NCBI GenBank assembly: GCA_049513975.1 | Contig: JBEKVM010000029.1 | Location: forward strand, 21,196 to 85,195 | DNA length: 64,000 bases | Source of the DNA: JBEKOF01 sp049513975 | GTDB taxonomy: Bacteria > Verrucomicrobiota > Verrucomicrobiia > Limisphaerales > Palsa-1400 | Reading direction: 5' to 3' | Part shown: positions 8,335 through 17,174 of the stretch, piece by piece | Layout: every line of letters starts with the position of its first letter | Position numbering within the stretch: the stretch's first letter is position 1 | Translations under genes and position numbers: made by a program | Notes under the pieces: generated by a model | Databases searched by the model: none | Told to the model about the DNA's origin: nothing | The model's input: the letters and a program-made list of their open reading frames with translations, nothing else

Positions 8335-9435
8335 TTATTGTTGCGGGGTGGCCAGATAGGACTGCAATTGGCGGTGGCGTTCGGGGAGAGGGAGTTTGGC
8401 CAGTTGGGCGACGGCTTGGTAGAATTTTTCCAGGTCGCCGGCGTTGGCGCGGAGAAGGGAGTCGAAGGCGGGCACGAGATCGTAGTAGGCGGAGACGGTG
8501 TTGAGCTTGGCGTTGTTGATGGGCTGGTCGAACCAATCGTCGAAAGGGGATTGGCCGTCCCAGGAGGCTTTGAGAACGGAGTGGCTGGCGCGGAGTTGGG
8601 CGAGAATGTCCTGTTTGCGGGAGAGTTTGGCGGTGTCGGATAAGTTTGGGTTGTCATAGAGGGCCTGCAATTGGGCGCGGGCGGCCATGATGAGGTCAAT
8701 GAATTGATGGTCCTTGGCCAGATCGGCGCGGTAGCGGTCGCAAGCTTGGGGCGCAGAGGCAGCCAGGAGCCAGCGGCGCACGCCCTCGGACGCCACGGCG
8801 GTGGCGAAGGCTTCATTGAAGTCGGTGTCGCCGGGGACGAAGAGGCGCTGATGGGCCAGTTCGTGGAAAATAATTTCGGCAAGGGCGGAGTCGGGATCGT
8901 CTAGGAAGGTGTTGAGAACGGGGTCCCGGAACCAGCCGAGGGTGGAGTAGGTTTCGATGCCGTCCACATAGACATCCCAGCCTTTGTTGGCGAAGTCACC
9001 GGCATAACGGCGGGCGGGCTGTTCGTGAAAGTAGCCGCGATAGCTGACGCGGCCGACGATGGGGAACCACCAAGTCACGGGATCGAGGGAAAGGGCGGGG
9101 GCGATGTTGACGTTCCAGACGACAAATGGGCGGTGGAGGTCGGTGTATTTAAGGTAGCTCCGGCCGGCGGGGAGGAGGAGTTGTTGGGCGGCGAATTGGC
9201 GAATTGCCAAGATGGTTTCGAATTTGGCTTTGAGGGGGGCTGGAGTTTTTGGATCGGCGAGGAGCTTGGGGATGGACTGCTGATGGAGGAGGATTTGGCA
9301 CTGGCCGGCGACGGCCTGCTGGTAGTAACCGACGGTCTGGCAGCCGGAAAGGGCGACAACCAGCAAGGCGCCAGCCAGCCCGCCGAGGCAACGGCGGAGA
9401 GTGGACCGGCGCGAACGGGGCGGGGCGTTATCCAA
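8335..9435 (-). CDS. Putative zinc-dependent aminopeptidase lipoprotein
   Basis: This 366-aa protein resembles the putative-aminopeptidase family typified by Pfam Aminopep (PF10023): GYYQQAVAGQ near the start, RVSYRGYF, the zinc motif IIFHELAHQ and DFNEAFATAVASEGV. The leader ends in VALSGC with lipobox Cys32, so it is likely an outer-membrane-facing lipoprotein. It lies 2 bp downstream of the TlpA-like gene on the same strand and is probably co-transcribed with it. Confidence 0.88.
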   Translation of the reverse strand: MDNAPPRSRRSTLRRCLGGLAGALLVVALSGCQTVGYYQQAVAGQCQILLHQQSIPKLLADPKTPAPLKAKFETILAIRQFAAQQLLLPAGRSYLKYTDLHRPFVVWNVNIAPALSLDPVTWWFPIVGRVSYRGYFHEQPARRYAGDFANKGWDVYVDGIETYSTLGWFRDPVLNTFLDDPDSALAEIIFHELAHQRLFVPGDTDFNEAFATAVASEGVRRWLLAASAPQACDRYRADLAKDHQFIDLIMAARAQLQALYDNPNLSDTAKLSRKQDILAQLRASHSVLKASWDGQSPFDDWFDQPINNAKLNTVSAYYDLVPAFDSLLRANAGDLEKFYQAVAQLAKLPLPERHRQLQSYLATPQQ

Positions 9436-9437
9436 GA

Positions 9438-10280
9438 TCAGTTGACGCCGAGGGCTTTTTTCACGGCCGGCTCCAAGGCTTCACCGCGGACGTTTTTGGC
9501 GATGATTTTGCCGGAGGTGTCGAGGAGGAAAGTGGCGGGGATGCTCTGGATGCCGTATTTGACCGCGAGGTCGTTCTGCCAGAACTTGCCGTCGAAATAC
9601 TGGCGCCAAGGCATGTTATGGTCTTTGGTGAAGCTGATCAATTTGTCCTTGTCGCCGTCGCGATCGAGGCTGACGCCGATGATCTCGAAGCCCTTGTCGT
9701 GATATTTCTGGTAAACGGCGGCGACATTGGGGACTTCGCCGACGCAGGGGCCGCACCAAGTGGCCCAAAAATCAATCATGACCACCTTGCCTTTGTAGGC
9801 GGCGACGGACATGGGCTTGCCGTCCAGGTCCTTCACATCGAAATCGGGGAAGGCGGATTGGACGGCGAGGGCGTCTTGAATTTTTCTGGATTCTTCGCCC
9901 TTCTTGATGTTGGCGAGCATGGTGTCCACGTTTTTGGCCTGCTTGGAAGCGGGGAAGTCGCGCTGGAGTTGTTTGAGCATCTCGGAGCCTTTGTCCATTT
10001 GCTGGAAAACCTGGAGGTAAAGGGTGGCTTTCATGAAAGCGATGTTGGCCACGTCGTCGTTGGTTTCGCCTTTGTGCTTGGCGAGGAGGGCGTCGAACTC
10101 CTTGAGGTGGTCGGCCTGGTCGGCTTCGGTCCGATTCTGGCCGTCTTTGAGGCTGGCGGAGATGCGGAAGACCAAATTACTCAGTTCCAGCGCAGTGGCG
10201 CTTGGCTCGGCGGCGCGGGCGCGAAAAGAGGGAAGAAAAAGGGCGGCGACGGCGAGCATGGTGAGCAATCTGTTCTTCAT
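9438..10280 (-). CDS. TlpA/ResA-like periplasmic thioredoxin
   Basis: This 280-aa protein has a signal peptide (MKNRLLTMLAVAALFLPSF), a helical region of about 130 residues, and a C-terminal thioredoxin domain beginning DLDGKPMSVAAYKGK with redox motif WCGPC near residue 173 and the cis-proline segment IQSIPATFLLD. It is expected to be a periplasmic thiol-disulfide oxidoreductase. The next gene starts 3 bp after its stop. The helical N-terminal extension is common to Bacteroidetes/Verrucomicrobia TlpA-like proteins. Confidence 0.9.
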   Translation of the reverse strand: MKNRLLTMLAVAALFLPSFRARAAEPSATALELSNLVFRISASLKDGQNRTEADQADHLKEFDALLAKHKGETNDDVANIAFMKATLYLQVFQQMDKGSEMLKQLQRDFPASKQAKNVDTMLANIKKGEESRKIQDALAVQSAFPDFDVKDLDGKPMSVAAYKGKVVMIDFWATWCGPCVGEVPNVAAVYQKYHDKGFEIIGVSLDRDGDKDKLISFTKDHNMPWRQYFDGKFWQNDLAVKYGIQSIPATFLLDTSGKIIAKNVRGEALEPAVKKALGVN

Positions 10281-10407
10281 AAAAGTCCTGAGTTTAAAAC
10301 TGTTTGGAAATGTTCAACGACGGAGGAGAGCACGAGGCGGGGCGGAAAGCAAGGTTAATTGTCGGATTAAGGGATTAGGATTAGGATTAAGAGATTAGGA
10401 TTACGAA
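10281..10407. repeat. GGATTA-type tandem repeat between genes
   Basis: Copies of GGATTA/GGATTAAG form a degenerate tandem at about 10364-10402, in the same style as the short repeats at 15975 and 35135. Confidence 0.7.
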
Positions 10408-10872
10408 TCAGCGTTTGGCGGCAGGGAGGGCCGGGGTCAGAAGGTCCACTTCGCCGCCATCGAGACCCAGGTGGCCGTCGCGCGGCTCGCAGCAGGATTG
10501 CATCTGGTTCCAAATGGTCTTGACGGACTCGGGGGCGTGTTCGGGCTTGGCGTGGCTGGCCCAGGTGAAAATCTCGATGAAGCGGGTCTGGCCGCCGCCA
10601 TCCTTGTCGCGGACGATAACGTGGGGTTGGGCGGAAACCATGCGCTCCTTTTGATAAATGGCCCAGGCGCGCGCCAGGGTGTCTTGCAGTTGGGCTTCCT
10701 GGCCGGCTTTGACATGATAGGTGACCATGACCGTTTCAGGGGGGTCCGCTTTGGCCGGCGGAGTGCGTGGGGAATGGGACTTGGGGGTGGAACAGGCGGT
10801 CAAGGAGCCGAGGAAAAAGGCGAACCAGAGCGGGGTGATTTTCATAAGGCGGGGATAGCGGGCCGTATTCAT
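10408..10872 (-). CDS. Lipoprotein with ABM-like ferredoxin-fold domain
   Basis: A lipoprotein signal (MKITPLWFAFFLGSLTAC) precedes an approximately 95-residue domain (MVTYHVKAGQEAQLQ ... FIEIFTWAS) resembling antibiotic-biosynthesis-monooxygenase-like dimeric alpha/beta-barrel proteins. ATG-10872 overlaps the HicB-like stop as ATGA; ATG-10845 would start exactly at the lipoprotein leader and is equally likely. The substrate is unknown. Confidence 0.65.
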   Translation of the reverse strand: MNTARYPRLMKITPLWFAFFLGSLTACSTPKSHSPRTPPAKADPPETVMVTYHVKAGQEAQLQDTLARAWAIYQKERMVSAQPHVIVRDKDGGGQTRFIEIFTWASHAKPEHAPESVKTIWNQMQSCCEPRDGHLGLDGGEVDLLTPALPAAKR

Positions 10873-11084
10873 GCGAATACTAATCGGCCGCGCGGCAAGG
10901 GAATTTCCAAGCCGTCGTCTTTGGCGGTTTTGATCCAAAACTTGATGGCGTCTTCGGCGTTTTTTATGGCGGCGTGCCGTGTGGAGCCGTGGGCCATGCA
11001 ACCGGGGAGCTCGGGCACATCAACCACGTAGGCTGTATCTTCCTCGCTCCACCAGACAATCATTTCATAGCGGTTGGGCTTCAT
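10869..11084 (-). CDS. hicB: HicB-like antitoxin
   Basis: This 71-aa protein has the partial RNase-H-like fold of HicB antitoxins: YEMIVWWSEEDTAYVVDVPE, LPGCMAHG and ATG-linked helices AAIKNAEDAIKFWI. It overlaps the HicA-like toxin gene by ATGA (toxin first, the usual hicAB order). It probably neutralises the toxin and represses the operon, although no separate DNA-binding domain is visible in this short form. Confidence 0.9.
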   Translation of the reverse strand: MKPNRYEMIVWWSEEDTAYVVDVPELPGCMAHGSTRHAAIKNAEDAIKFWIKTAKDDGLEIPLPRGRLVFA

Positions 11085-11323
11085 ATTAGTTTGTAATTTG
11101 CCAGAATTCTGCGGACTTGTCGAACTTGATAGGGCTTGGCGTTGGAGCCTTCGCGCTGGAGATTGATGCGTTCCAATACGCCTGTTTGGGTGAAAATATG
11201 ATGGCTCGCCGAAACGCGCATCCGAAAACCTTTAGCCTGGAGCAGATGGCAAAGCTGGTCGAACCGGATGTTGGCGTCCGACTGGCCCCGAAGGATTTTT
11301 TCAAGGGTTTTTTCGGCACTCAT
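11081..11323 (-). CDS. hicA: HicA-like mRNA interferase toxin
   Basis: This 80-aa protein has the HicA double-stranded-RNA-binding-like fold: FDQLCHLLQAKGFRMRV followed by catalytic-His context SASHHIF and a final strand-helix VRQVRRILANY. It is slightly longer at the N terminus than minimal HicA proteins. It is expected to cleave mRNA when free of HicB. Confidence 0.87.
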   Translation of the reverse strand: MSAEKTLEKILRGQSDANIRFDQLCHLLQAKGFRMRVSASHHIFTQTGVLERINLQREGSNAKPYQVRQVRRILANYKLI

Positions 11324-11368
11324 TTTCGCATTGGATGGTATAGCTGGCGATTGTGTTTGTTCCCAATG

Positions 11369-13115
11369 TCATTGCTTTTGGGATTCCTTCGCCCATGTGT
11401 CCTTCAAGGTGATGGTGCGGTTGAAAATGAGATGGCCGGGGGCGCTCTCCTTGTCCAAGGCGAAGTAGGCCAGGCGCTCAAATTGATAGCGGCATTCGGG
11501 CCTGGCGTCTTGCAAACCCGGCTCGCATTTGGCGGTGACGACTTCGAGGGAGCGCGGGTTGAGGTGTTGTTTGAAATCGCCGGCGGCGTCGGGTTCGGGG
11601 ACGGTAAAGAGGCGGTCGTAGAGGCGGACTTGGGCGTCGGTGGCGTGGGGGGCGCTGACCCAGTGAATGGTGCCTTTGACTTTGCGGGCGGCGTTGGGGC
11701 CGCCGGTGCGGCTGTCGAAGTCGGCGGTGCAATGAAGTTGGGCGATGTTGCCGGCAGCATCTTTGACCACTTCATCGCACTTGATGATGAAGGCGTATTT
11801 GAGGCGGACCTCGCCGCCGGGTTTGAGGCGGAAGAATTTGGGGGGCGGCGCTTCCATGAAATCGTCGCGCTCGATGAACAGTTCGCGGCTGAAGGGGATT
11901 TTGCGGGTGCCGGCGTTTTGGTCCTGGGGATTGTTGAGAGCATCGAGTTGCTCCACTTTGCCTTCGGGAAAATTGGTGATGATGAGTTTGAGGGGCCGCA
12001 GGACGGCCAGGCGGCGCAGGGCGCGCTGGTTCAAGTCCTCGCGGATGGCGTGTTCGAGGACGGCGACGTCGGTGATGCCGTTGTATTTGGTGATGCCGAT
12101 GTGGTAGGCGAAATGGCGGAGGGCTTCGGGGGTGACGCCGCGGCGGCGCAGGCCGGAGATGGTGGGCATGCGGGGATCGTCCCAGCCGGTGACAATTTTA
12201 TCGTTGACAAGTTGGAGGAGCTTGCGCTTGCTCATGACGGTGTAGCCGAGGCTGAGGCGGGCGAACTCGTATTGATGGGGAAGGGGCCGGGGCAGATCGA
12301 GGCTTTGCAGGAACCAATCGTAGAGGGGGCGGTGGACTTCGAATTCGAGGGTGCAGATGCTGTGGGTGATGCCTTCGAGGTAGTCGCTGAGGCAATGGGC
12401 GAAATCGTACATGGGATAAATGCACCATTTGGCGCCGGTGTGATGGTGCTCGGCGTGGCGGATGCGGTAGATGACGGGGTCGCGCAGCCAGATGTTGGGG
12501 GAGGCCATGTCAATTTTGGCGCGCAAGGTGCGGGTGCCGTTGGGAAATTCGCCGTTTTTCATGCGCTGGAGGAGGTCCAGGTTTTCGGCAATGGGACGGT
12601 CGCGAAAGGGGCTGTCCTGGCCGGGGCGGTCCGGGGCGCCGCGGTATTTGTCGGTGTCGTCGGGGGAGAGGTCGCAGATGTAGGCTTTGCCTTTTTTGAC
12701 GAGGGTGACGGCGTAGTCGTAGAGTTGATCGAAATAGTCGGAGGCGTAGAAAGGCTCCTGGATTTCGGATTTCGGATTTCGGATTTCGGATTTTAAGACG
12801 GGCGGGAGATAGAAATCGGGTTTGCCGTTGCTGGTGACGGCTTCGGGGGTTTTGCCTTTGGGTTTGAGGCCCAACCGGTCGCCGGCCCAGCCGCCGATGA
12901 GCCAGTTGACGTCTTCCTGGATGGAGTCCACGTATTCGACGTCTTCCTTGGTGGGATTGGTGTCGTCCATGCGGAGGTTGCAGACGCCGCCGAATTCGCG
13001 GGAAGCGGGTGTGGATTTGGGCATAACGCTTCTCCGCCAGATGGGCGGCGACGATGTCGCGAATGAAATCGGCGGGGGCGGGCGGCGGAGTTTTATCTGG
13101 ATTGGGCGTGGTCAT
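11369..13115 (-). pseudogene. glnS: Glutaminyl-tRNA synthetase, disrupted (HIGH region deleted, frameshift)
   Basis: The long frame 11369-13024 encodes most of GlnRS: FGGVCNLRMDDTNP, CIYPMYDFAHCLSDYLEGI, KMSKS-equivalent VMSKRK and the anticodon-binding beta barrels to LKDTWAKE. The true N terminus (MTTPNPDKTPP ... KRYAQIHTRFP, from ATG-13115) is in another frame. At about 13000 TRFP is joined directly to REFGGV, so the roughly 22 residues that should carry P-E-P-N-G-Y-L-H-I-G-H and the adjacent helix are missing and the frame is shifted. Without the HIGH motif the enzyme could not activate glutamine. An extra ~35-residue insertion includes a heptanucleotide repeat. Either a real lesion or an assembly error explains this. 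Confidence 0.85.
12760..12794. repeat. GGATTTC heptamer tandem inside glnS
   Basis: Five copies of GGATTTC lie inside the coding sequence, translated on the minus strand as KSEIRNPKSEIQ in an insertion that E. coli GlnRS does not have. The gene keeps its downstream frame despite the 35-nt length. Confidence 0.9.
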
Positions 13116-13660
13116 GGTGCGGCGTTAAACATCATGGAGGAATATATCGGTTGTGGTTCTGTCATGGCAAGCCCGCTGGAGCGGATGGATGTTCGTGGTC
13201 AAGGCCGTCAAGGTTCAAAAATGTGGTTTGACCGGGTTTGACCGGGTTTGACCGGATGGGTTCGTTTGGCAGAATTCGACCGCGGCAGGTCGTGTTAGAG
13301 GCGGCGGTTGATTGGCCCGCCGATGGGTTGCGGCCGCGGAGCGAATTGGCCATTTTTTGCCATGTTGAGTCATAAGATTTATTTTTTTGCCTTTATTAAC
13401 CTTTATTAGCCTTTATTAACCTTTATTGGAATGGGGCCGGCGAATCCGGGCGCAAAGGCCAACGAGTTCAGCGCGGCCAGCCGGGAGCAAAGGAGTTGAA
13501 CGACGGATAGAAAATGCAGAATGCAGAATGCAAAATGCAGAATTCCGAATCCGCTGCAATCCGCGGTAAAATCCTTGCGGAAAGTAGTGATGGCAGAGGA
13601 GGGAAGATCGTCCCTGTTGAATCGAGTGCTCCGGGATGCCGCGGCACGCTCCCCGCCCGC
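13116..13660. repeat. Intergenic region with two decamer tandems
   Basis: Three copies of GTTTGACCGG occupy 13225-13255 and four copies of CCTTTATTAA/G occupy 13390-13428. An AATGCAG heptamer run lies at 13513-13545. I see no gene. Confidence 0.8.
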
Positions 13661-13795
13661 GCCTGCGCTGGCCGCATTCTCCCGGATGCGGCCTTGGACT
13701 GTGCCTCCGTTTCTCACGCTGACGATTGAACCATAGGTTCTAATTTTTGTCAAGCCCCGGTTTGAAGAAAATGCAGAATGAAGAATGCAGAATGC
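13661..13795 (+). repeat. Dispersed repeat C, copy 1
   Basis: About 135 bp ending in TTGTCAAGCCCCGGTTTGAAG and an AATGCAG run. An inverted copy lies at 48066-48205. Confidence 0.8.
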
Positions 13796-13983
13796 AGAAT
13801 GAAAAATCGGCTTCCTTGGCGAATGTGACGCGCGACGAGGAAAGAGAACGGAGATGGGTGATTATGCCCCAGTGACGCGCTTTTGACAAGTTTGTAAGCA
13901 CTTACAGCGCAATCATTTGCACTTGAGATAGGGCGAAACCATAGTTTCATAATTCTCATGGCCTCCGGCGGGACACGCGGCCC

Positions 13984-14185
13984 CGACGAGTGCATGGTCG
14001 TGAAGTCGCTGGATTCCAGCTTGCGCCCGGTGGCCGTGTGCAAACACCCCTTCGCAACATGGAATCCACCGCCATCACCACCAGGGATTTGAAGGCATGG
14101 AGGGAAACCCGCTTTTGGAGCATCAATCTCGATTTCCACTCTCGCGGAGGGGGAAAAATCAGACGGTGCCATCACTCGCTCTCCG
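13984..14185 (+). repeat. Dispersed repeat B, copy 1
   Basis: About 200 bp including TGAAGTCGCTGGATTCCAGC and GGAATCCACCGCCATCACCA. A second copy in the same orientation, about 80% similar by eye, lies at 22171-22360 inside the integrative element. Confidence 0.8.
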
Positions 14186-14224
14186 CCGTCTTGCCGAACG
14201 ACCGGGACTCGCCTTTATACACAT

Positions 14225-15577
14225 TCAATACACTGTGGGTCGGATACGGTAGAAAGCGTTCGGAAATTGGTTCGTATCTGCCGATACATCAAAAAGCAAG
14301 TTGCTGCCCGCCCCCCGCAATTTGGCAACCGGTTGCCAGTTTGCCGCCAACAAATTAGTGGCTCGCTGAAGTTCGTACCAACGAAGCGGCGAAGTGTTCG
14401 ACGCGCTCAGATGAAAGTTCGAGTTCCACCCTATGAGCAGGGGCGGACTTGAATTTGTGGGATTATTGCCAAGCATCCACTCTTGCACGGTGGTGTATCC
14501 ATCCGGGTCCGGAACCTGCATTTCCACGCTGTCATTAGTTGACAACCCGTAATAGTTCAACCAGCGGAAAGGGATTCCGTGCGTAGTTGTTTGCTCGATT
14601 GCGCAAATAGAATTGTCGGCTGGATTGAATGCATACAGTACATTCGTGTGGCTATCGAAAGCCATAATAGTCGTCGCAAATGGCATGCCTGCAATCTCGG
14701 TTGCATCACCATGAATCGGAAATGTCGTGGTATCCCAAATCGAGGCCTGCCCAAATGCAACAGTGCCATCGCAGTTCAGTGCGTAAACCTGTTCCTGAAA
14801 TAGACCGAACTGGTCTGAAAAATTCGTTGGATTGAAGAGTATCTGACCATAGGCCAGGCACCGGTTGTCGCCGGACACTGAATAATTGTCGTAACCCCAA
14901 CCATAGGGATAAGGGCTATAATACTCGGTATCGTCCAGAGCAATCTGATCAGTGGAAACATCAAAGTCTCCCATTGCGCCGAGATTTCCATAGTACGTGT
15001 ACTGCCCAAAGAGGTGAGTTTTATCCGAGAATATGACCATGTGGGTCTTTACGACGGCAAAGCTTCCCAAATCCGCGCCAGTGTCGGTATTCAGAGAATG
15101 CGCGTCGCCTCCATTCCAATCGTCAGATCCCGAGTTGTAGTAAAGCCGGCCCGGTCTGCCGGCGGTCACATTCTCGGCGACGACCGATGTAATATACGAA
15201 GTAACTAAGGTTTGATTGATGAGCGCCACTACCCCAATGCGCCAAGAGCCGGGCAGCCCGGTTCCTGGTCCCTTATTCGCGATGTAGAGAAAGTTCCCGG
15301 TGCTATCAATGTCGAAGTCCGATGGGTCCTTTCCGACATAAATGCTGTTTTGGATCGATGCAGTCTGAAGATTAATGAAGAGAATTTCGCTGCCCTGCCG
15401 GTTGATGGCATAAACCCACGGTCGATGGGGATCGGGCAGAATTCGCACGACATTCGTGCCCAAGGGAATCTTCTCCGATATTGCCCAAGTGGCACCTGTC
15501 GCGCCACCACAACTGATGAGGAGCATGCCTGCACAAACTACTACTTCCGACATTCGATAAGGGAAATGCTTTTTCAT
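14225..15577 (-). CDS. Secreted YncE-like beta-propeller protein
   Basis: This protein of about 450 aa begins with a signal peptide (MKKHFPYRMSEVVVCAGMLL) and then repeats of the YVTN/YncE propeller type (VVRILPDPHRPWVYAINRQG, SDFDIDSTGNFLYIANKGPG). It ends in a domain with WYELQRATNLLAANWQPV and FYRIRP, the same C-terminal style as the NHL protein at 6063. Start ATG-15577 is chosen because it opens the signal peptide; repeat A begins only 12 bp upstream and must overlap its promoter. The function is unknown; it probably acts extracellularly. Confidence 0.78.
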   Translation of the reverse strand: MKKHFPYRMSEVVVCAGMLLISCGGATGATWAISEKIPLGTNVVRILPDPHRPWVYAINRQGSEILFINLQTASIQNSIYVGKDPSDFDIDSTGNFLYIANKGPGTGLPGSWRIGVVALINQTLVTSYITSVVAENVTAGRPGRLYYNSGSDDWNGGDAHSLNTDTGADLGSFAVVKTHMVIFSDKTHLFGQYTYYGNLGAMGDFDVSTDQIALDDTEYYSPYPYGWGYDNYSVSGDNRCLAYGQILFNPTNFSDQFGLFQEQVYALNCDGTVAFGQASIWDTTTFPIHGDATEIAGMPFATTIMAFDSHTNVLYAFNPADNSICAIEQTTTHGIPFRWLNYYGLSTNDSVEMQVPDPDGYTTVQEWMLGNNPTNSSPPLLIGWNSNFHLSASNTSPLRWYELQRATNLLAANWQPVAKLRGAGSNLLFDVSADTNQFPNAFYRIRPTVY

Positions 15578-15588
15578 ATGTCCGACCT

Positions 15589-15732
15589 GAAGGATGTCGC
15601 CGCCAACACCCAAAATCAAACCTTTAATGCGGTTTTTCGTCTCAAATCAACAAAGGGAACAACGGCCTTGCACCAGTCTGGCGGAGCCTTGGCGCCGAAC
15701 CGAGCAACGCCGGAAGGCGCTCCCTCCAAAGT
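15589..15732 (+). repeat. Dispersed repeat A, copy 1
   Basis: About 144 bp starting GAAGGATGTCGCCGCC and ending near GCTCCCTCCAAA. A second direct copy is at 23155-23306, where it forms the 3' end of the Rep gene. The rest of the gap to 15998 holds only GC-rich palindromes (for example around 15909-15935). Confidence 0.85.
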
Positions 15733-15998
15733 GGTTTCTCGAGGTTTTCTGTGGATCTGGTCAGGCAACGGCGGATTTAGGAAGCCTGCGCGTCTCGCCG
15801 AAATTGAGTCCATGGGAAGGAATTGGCGAAGCAGTGGGGCGCGAGACGCACCCCACAGCGACCGGGACGGTCGCGCTCCCAATCCTGCCATTCTCATTGC
15901 CTGAAAGAGGCGGGCCGCGAGGGCGCGGCCCGCGGCACGCGGGGGCGCGCGCGCTCCCAGGAAGCAGGAAATATGTGCGATTAAGATTAGGAGTAGGA

Positions 15999-17156
15999 TT
16001 AACGGTCGGACTTTAAGCCAAAGAGCCGGCGGTGTTCGAGGATGGCGTAGCGGTCGGTCATGCCGGAGAGGTAGTCGCAGATGGCGCGGAGCCAGCCGGC
16101 CCGACGGGCGCGCTTTTGGCTGGAGACGCCAATTTCCCGGGGATGTTCCAGGTAATAGGCGAAAAGGTCGCCCAGCATGGTGCCGGCGCGGTTGTTTGGC
16201 TCAAAGACGACAGGGCTGGAATAGAGATTCTGCAAAAGGTAGGCGCGGAGTTCGAGGTTCAAACGGCGGCGGCGAAGGCTGTGCTGGACCAGGGGATGGG
16301 GCTGGAGGCGGACGTCGTCGGCGGATTGGACGCCGGAGGCGAGGATGGCGGCTTCGGTGGTCTGGACGACGTCGCGCACCTGGCGGTCAATGAGGCAGCG
16401 GATGATGAAGTAGCGGCGGGTTTCGTCGGGGAGGCGGGGGTGTTCGGCCAGGACGGCGCGGGAGGCTTCGGAAAATAGTTTGACTTCGCGGTTGAGTTTT
16501 TTTTCGGAGAGGAGGCCGGCTTCCAGGCCGTCATCGAGGTCGTGGCTGCAATAGGTGAGTTCGTCGGCGAGGTTGGCGACCTGGGCTTCGAGGGAGGGGG
16601 ATTTTGGGGAGAAGCCGGGGCGGTGGCGGGGATGATCGTAGGGGGATTGGTGTTTGGCCAGGCCTTCGCGGGTTTCCCAGGTGAGGTTCAAGCCGCGGAA
16701 GGCGGGGTATTTTTCCTCGAGTTCCTCGACGATGCGGAGGCTCTGGCGGTTGTGCTCGAAGCCGCCGTGGCCGCGCATCAATTGGTCGAGGACTTCCTCG
16801 CCTTTGTGGCCGAAGGGGGCGTGGCCGAGATCATGGGCCAGGGCGATGGTTTCGGCGAGGTCCTGGTTGAGGTTGAGAGCGCTGGCGATGTTGCGGGCGA
16901 TGGCGGCGACTTCGATGGTGTGGGTGAGGCGGGTGCGAAGATGATCGCCGGTGCCGTTGAGGAAGACCTGGGTCTTGTATTCGAGGCGGCGGAAGGCGCG
17001 GGAGTGGATGACGCGGTCGCGGTCGCGCTGGTATTCGGTGCGCCAGAGGGCGCGGGGTTCGGGGTGGACGCGGCCGCGGGATTGGGCGCTGAGCTGGGCG
17101 TAAGGGGCGAGAGTCTGGCGTTCCCGTTGTTCGAGTTGTTCTCTGGAACAAGGCAT
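15999..17156 (-). CDS. dgt: Deoxyguanosinetriphosphate triphosphohydrolase-like HD hydrolase
   Basis: This 385-aa protein of the dGTPase-like HD superfamily shows DRDRVIHSRAFRRLEYKTQV, then metal ligands RLTHTIEVA and AHDLGHAPFGHKGE (H...HD), and a later conserved LADELTYCSHDLDDG. It is expected to cleave dNTPs to deoxynucleosides plus triphosphate in the cytoplasm. The length is that of the short bacterial type. It is followed by ispH upstream on the same strand with an 18-bp gap, so co-transcription is likely. Confidence 0.93.
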   Translation of the reverse strand: MPCSREQLEQRERQTLAPYAQLSAQSRGRVHPEPRALWRTEYQRDRDRVIHSRAFRRLEYKTQVFLNGTGDHLRTRLTHTIEVAAIARNIASALNLNQDLAETIALAHDLGHAPFGHKGEEVLDQLMRGHGGFEHNRQSLRIVEELEEKYPAFRGLNLTWETREGLAKHQSPYDHPRHRPGFSPKSPSLEAQVANLADELTYCSHDLDDGLEAGLLSEKKLNREVKLFSEASRAVLAEHPRLPDETRRYFIIRCLIDRQVRDVVQTTEAAILASGVQSADDVRLQPHPLVQHSLRRRRLNLELRAYLLQNLYSSPVVFEPNNRAGTMLGDLFAYYLEHPREIGVSSQKRARRAGWLRAICDYLSGMTDRYAILEHRRLFGLKSDR

Positions 17157-17174
17157 GGCAGGCCGCCGGCGGGA

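Noticed and set aside
11117..12796. 559-codon plus-strand open frame
   Set aside because: It is the antisense of the glnS body; low-complexity Gly/Ala/Val/Glu composition shows a GC-bias shadow.
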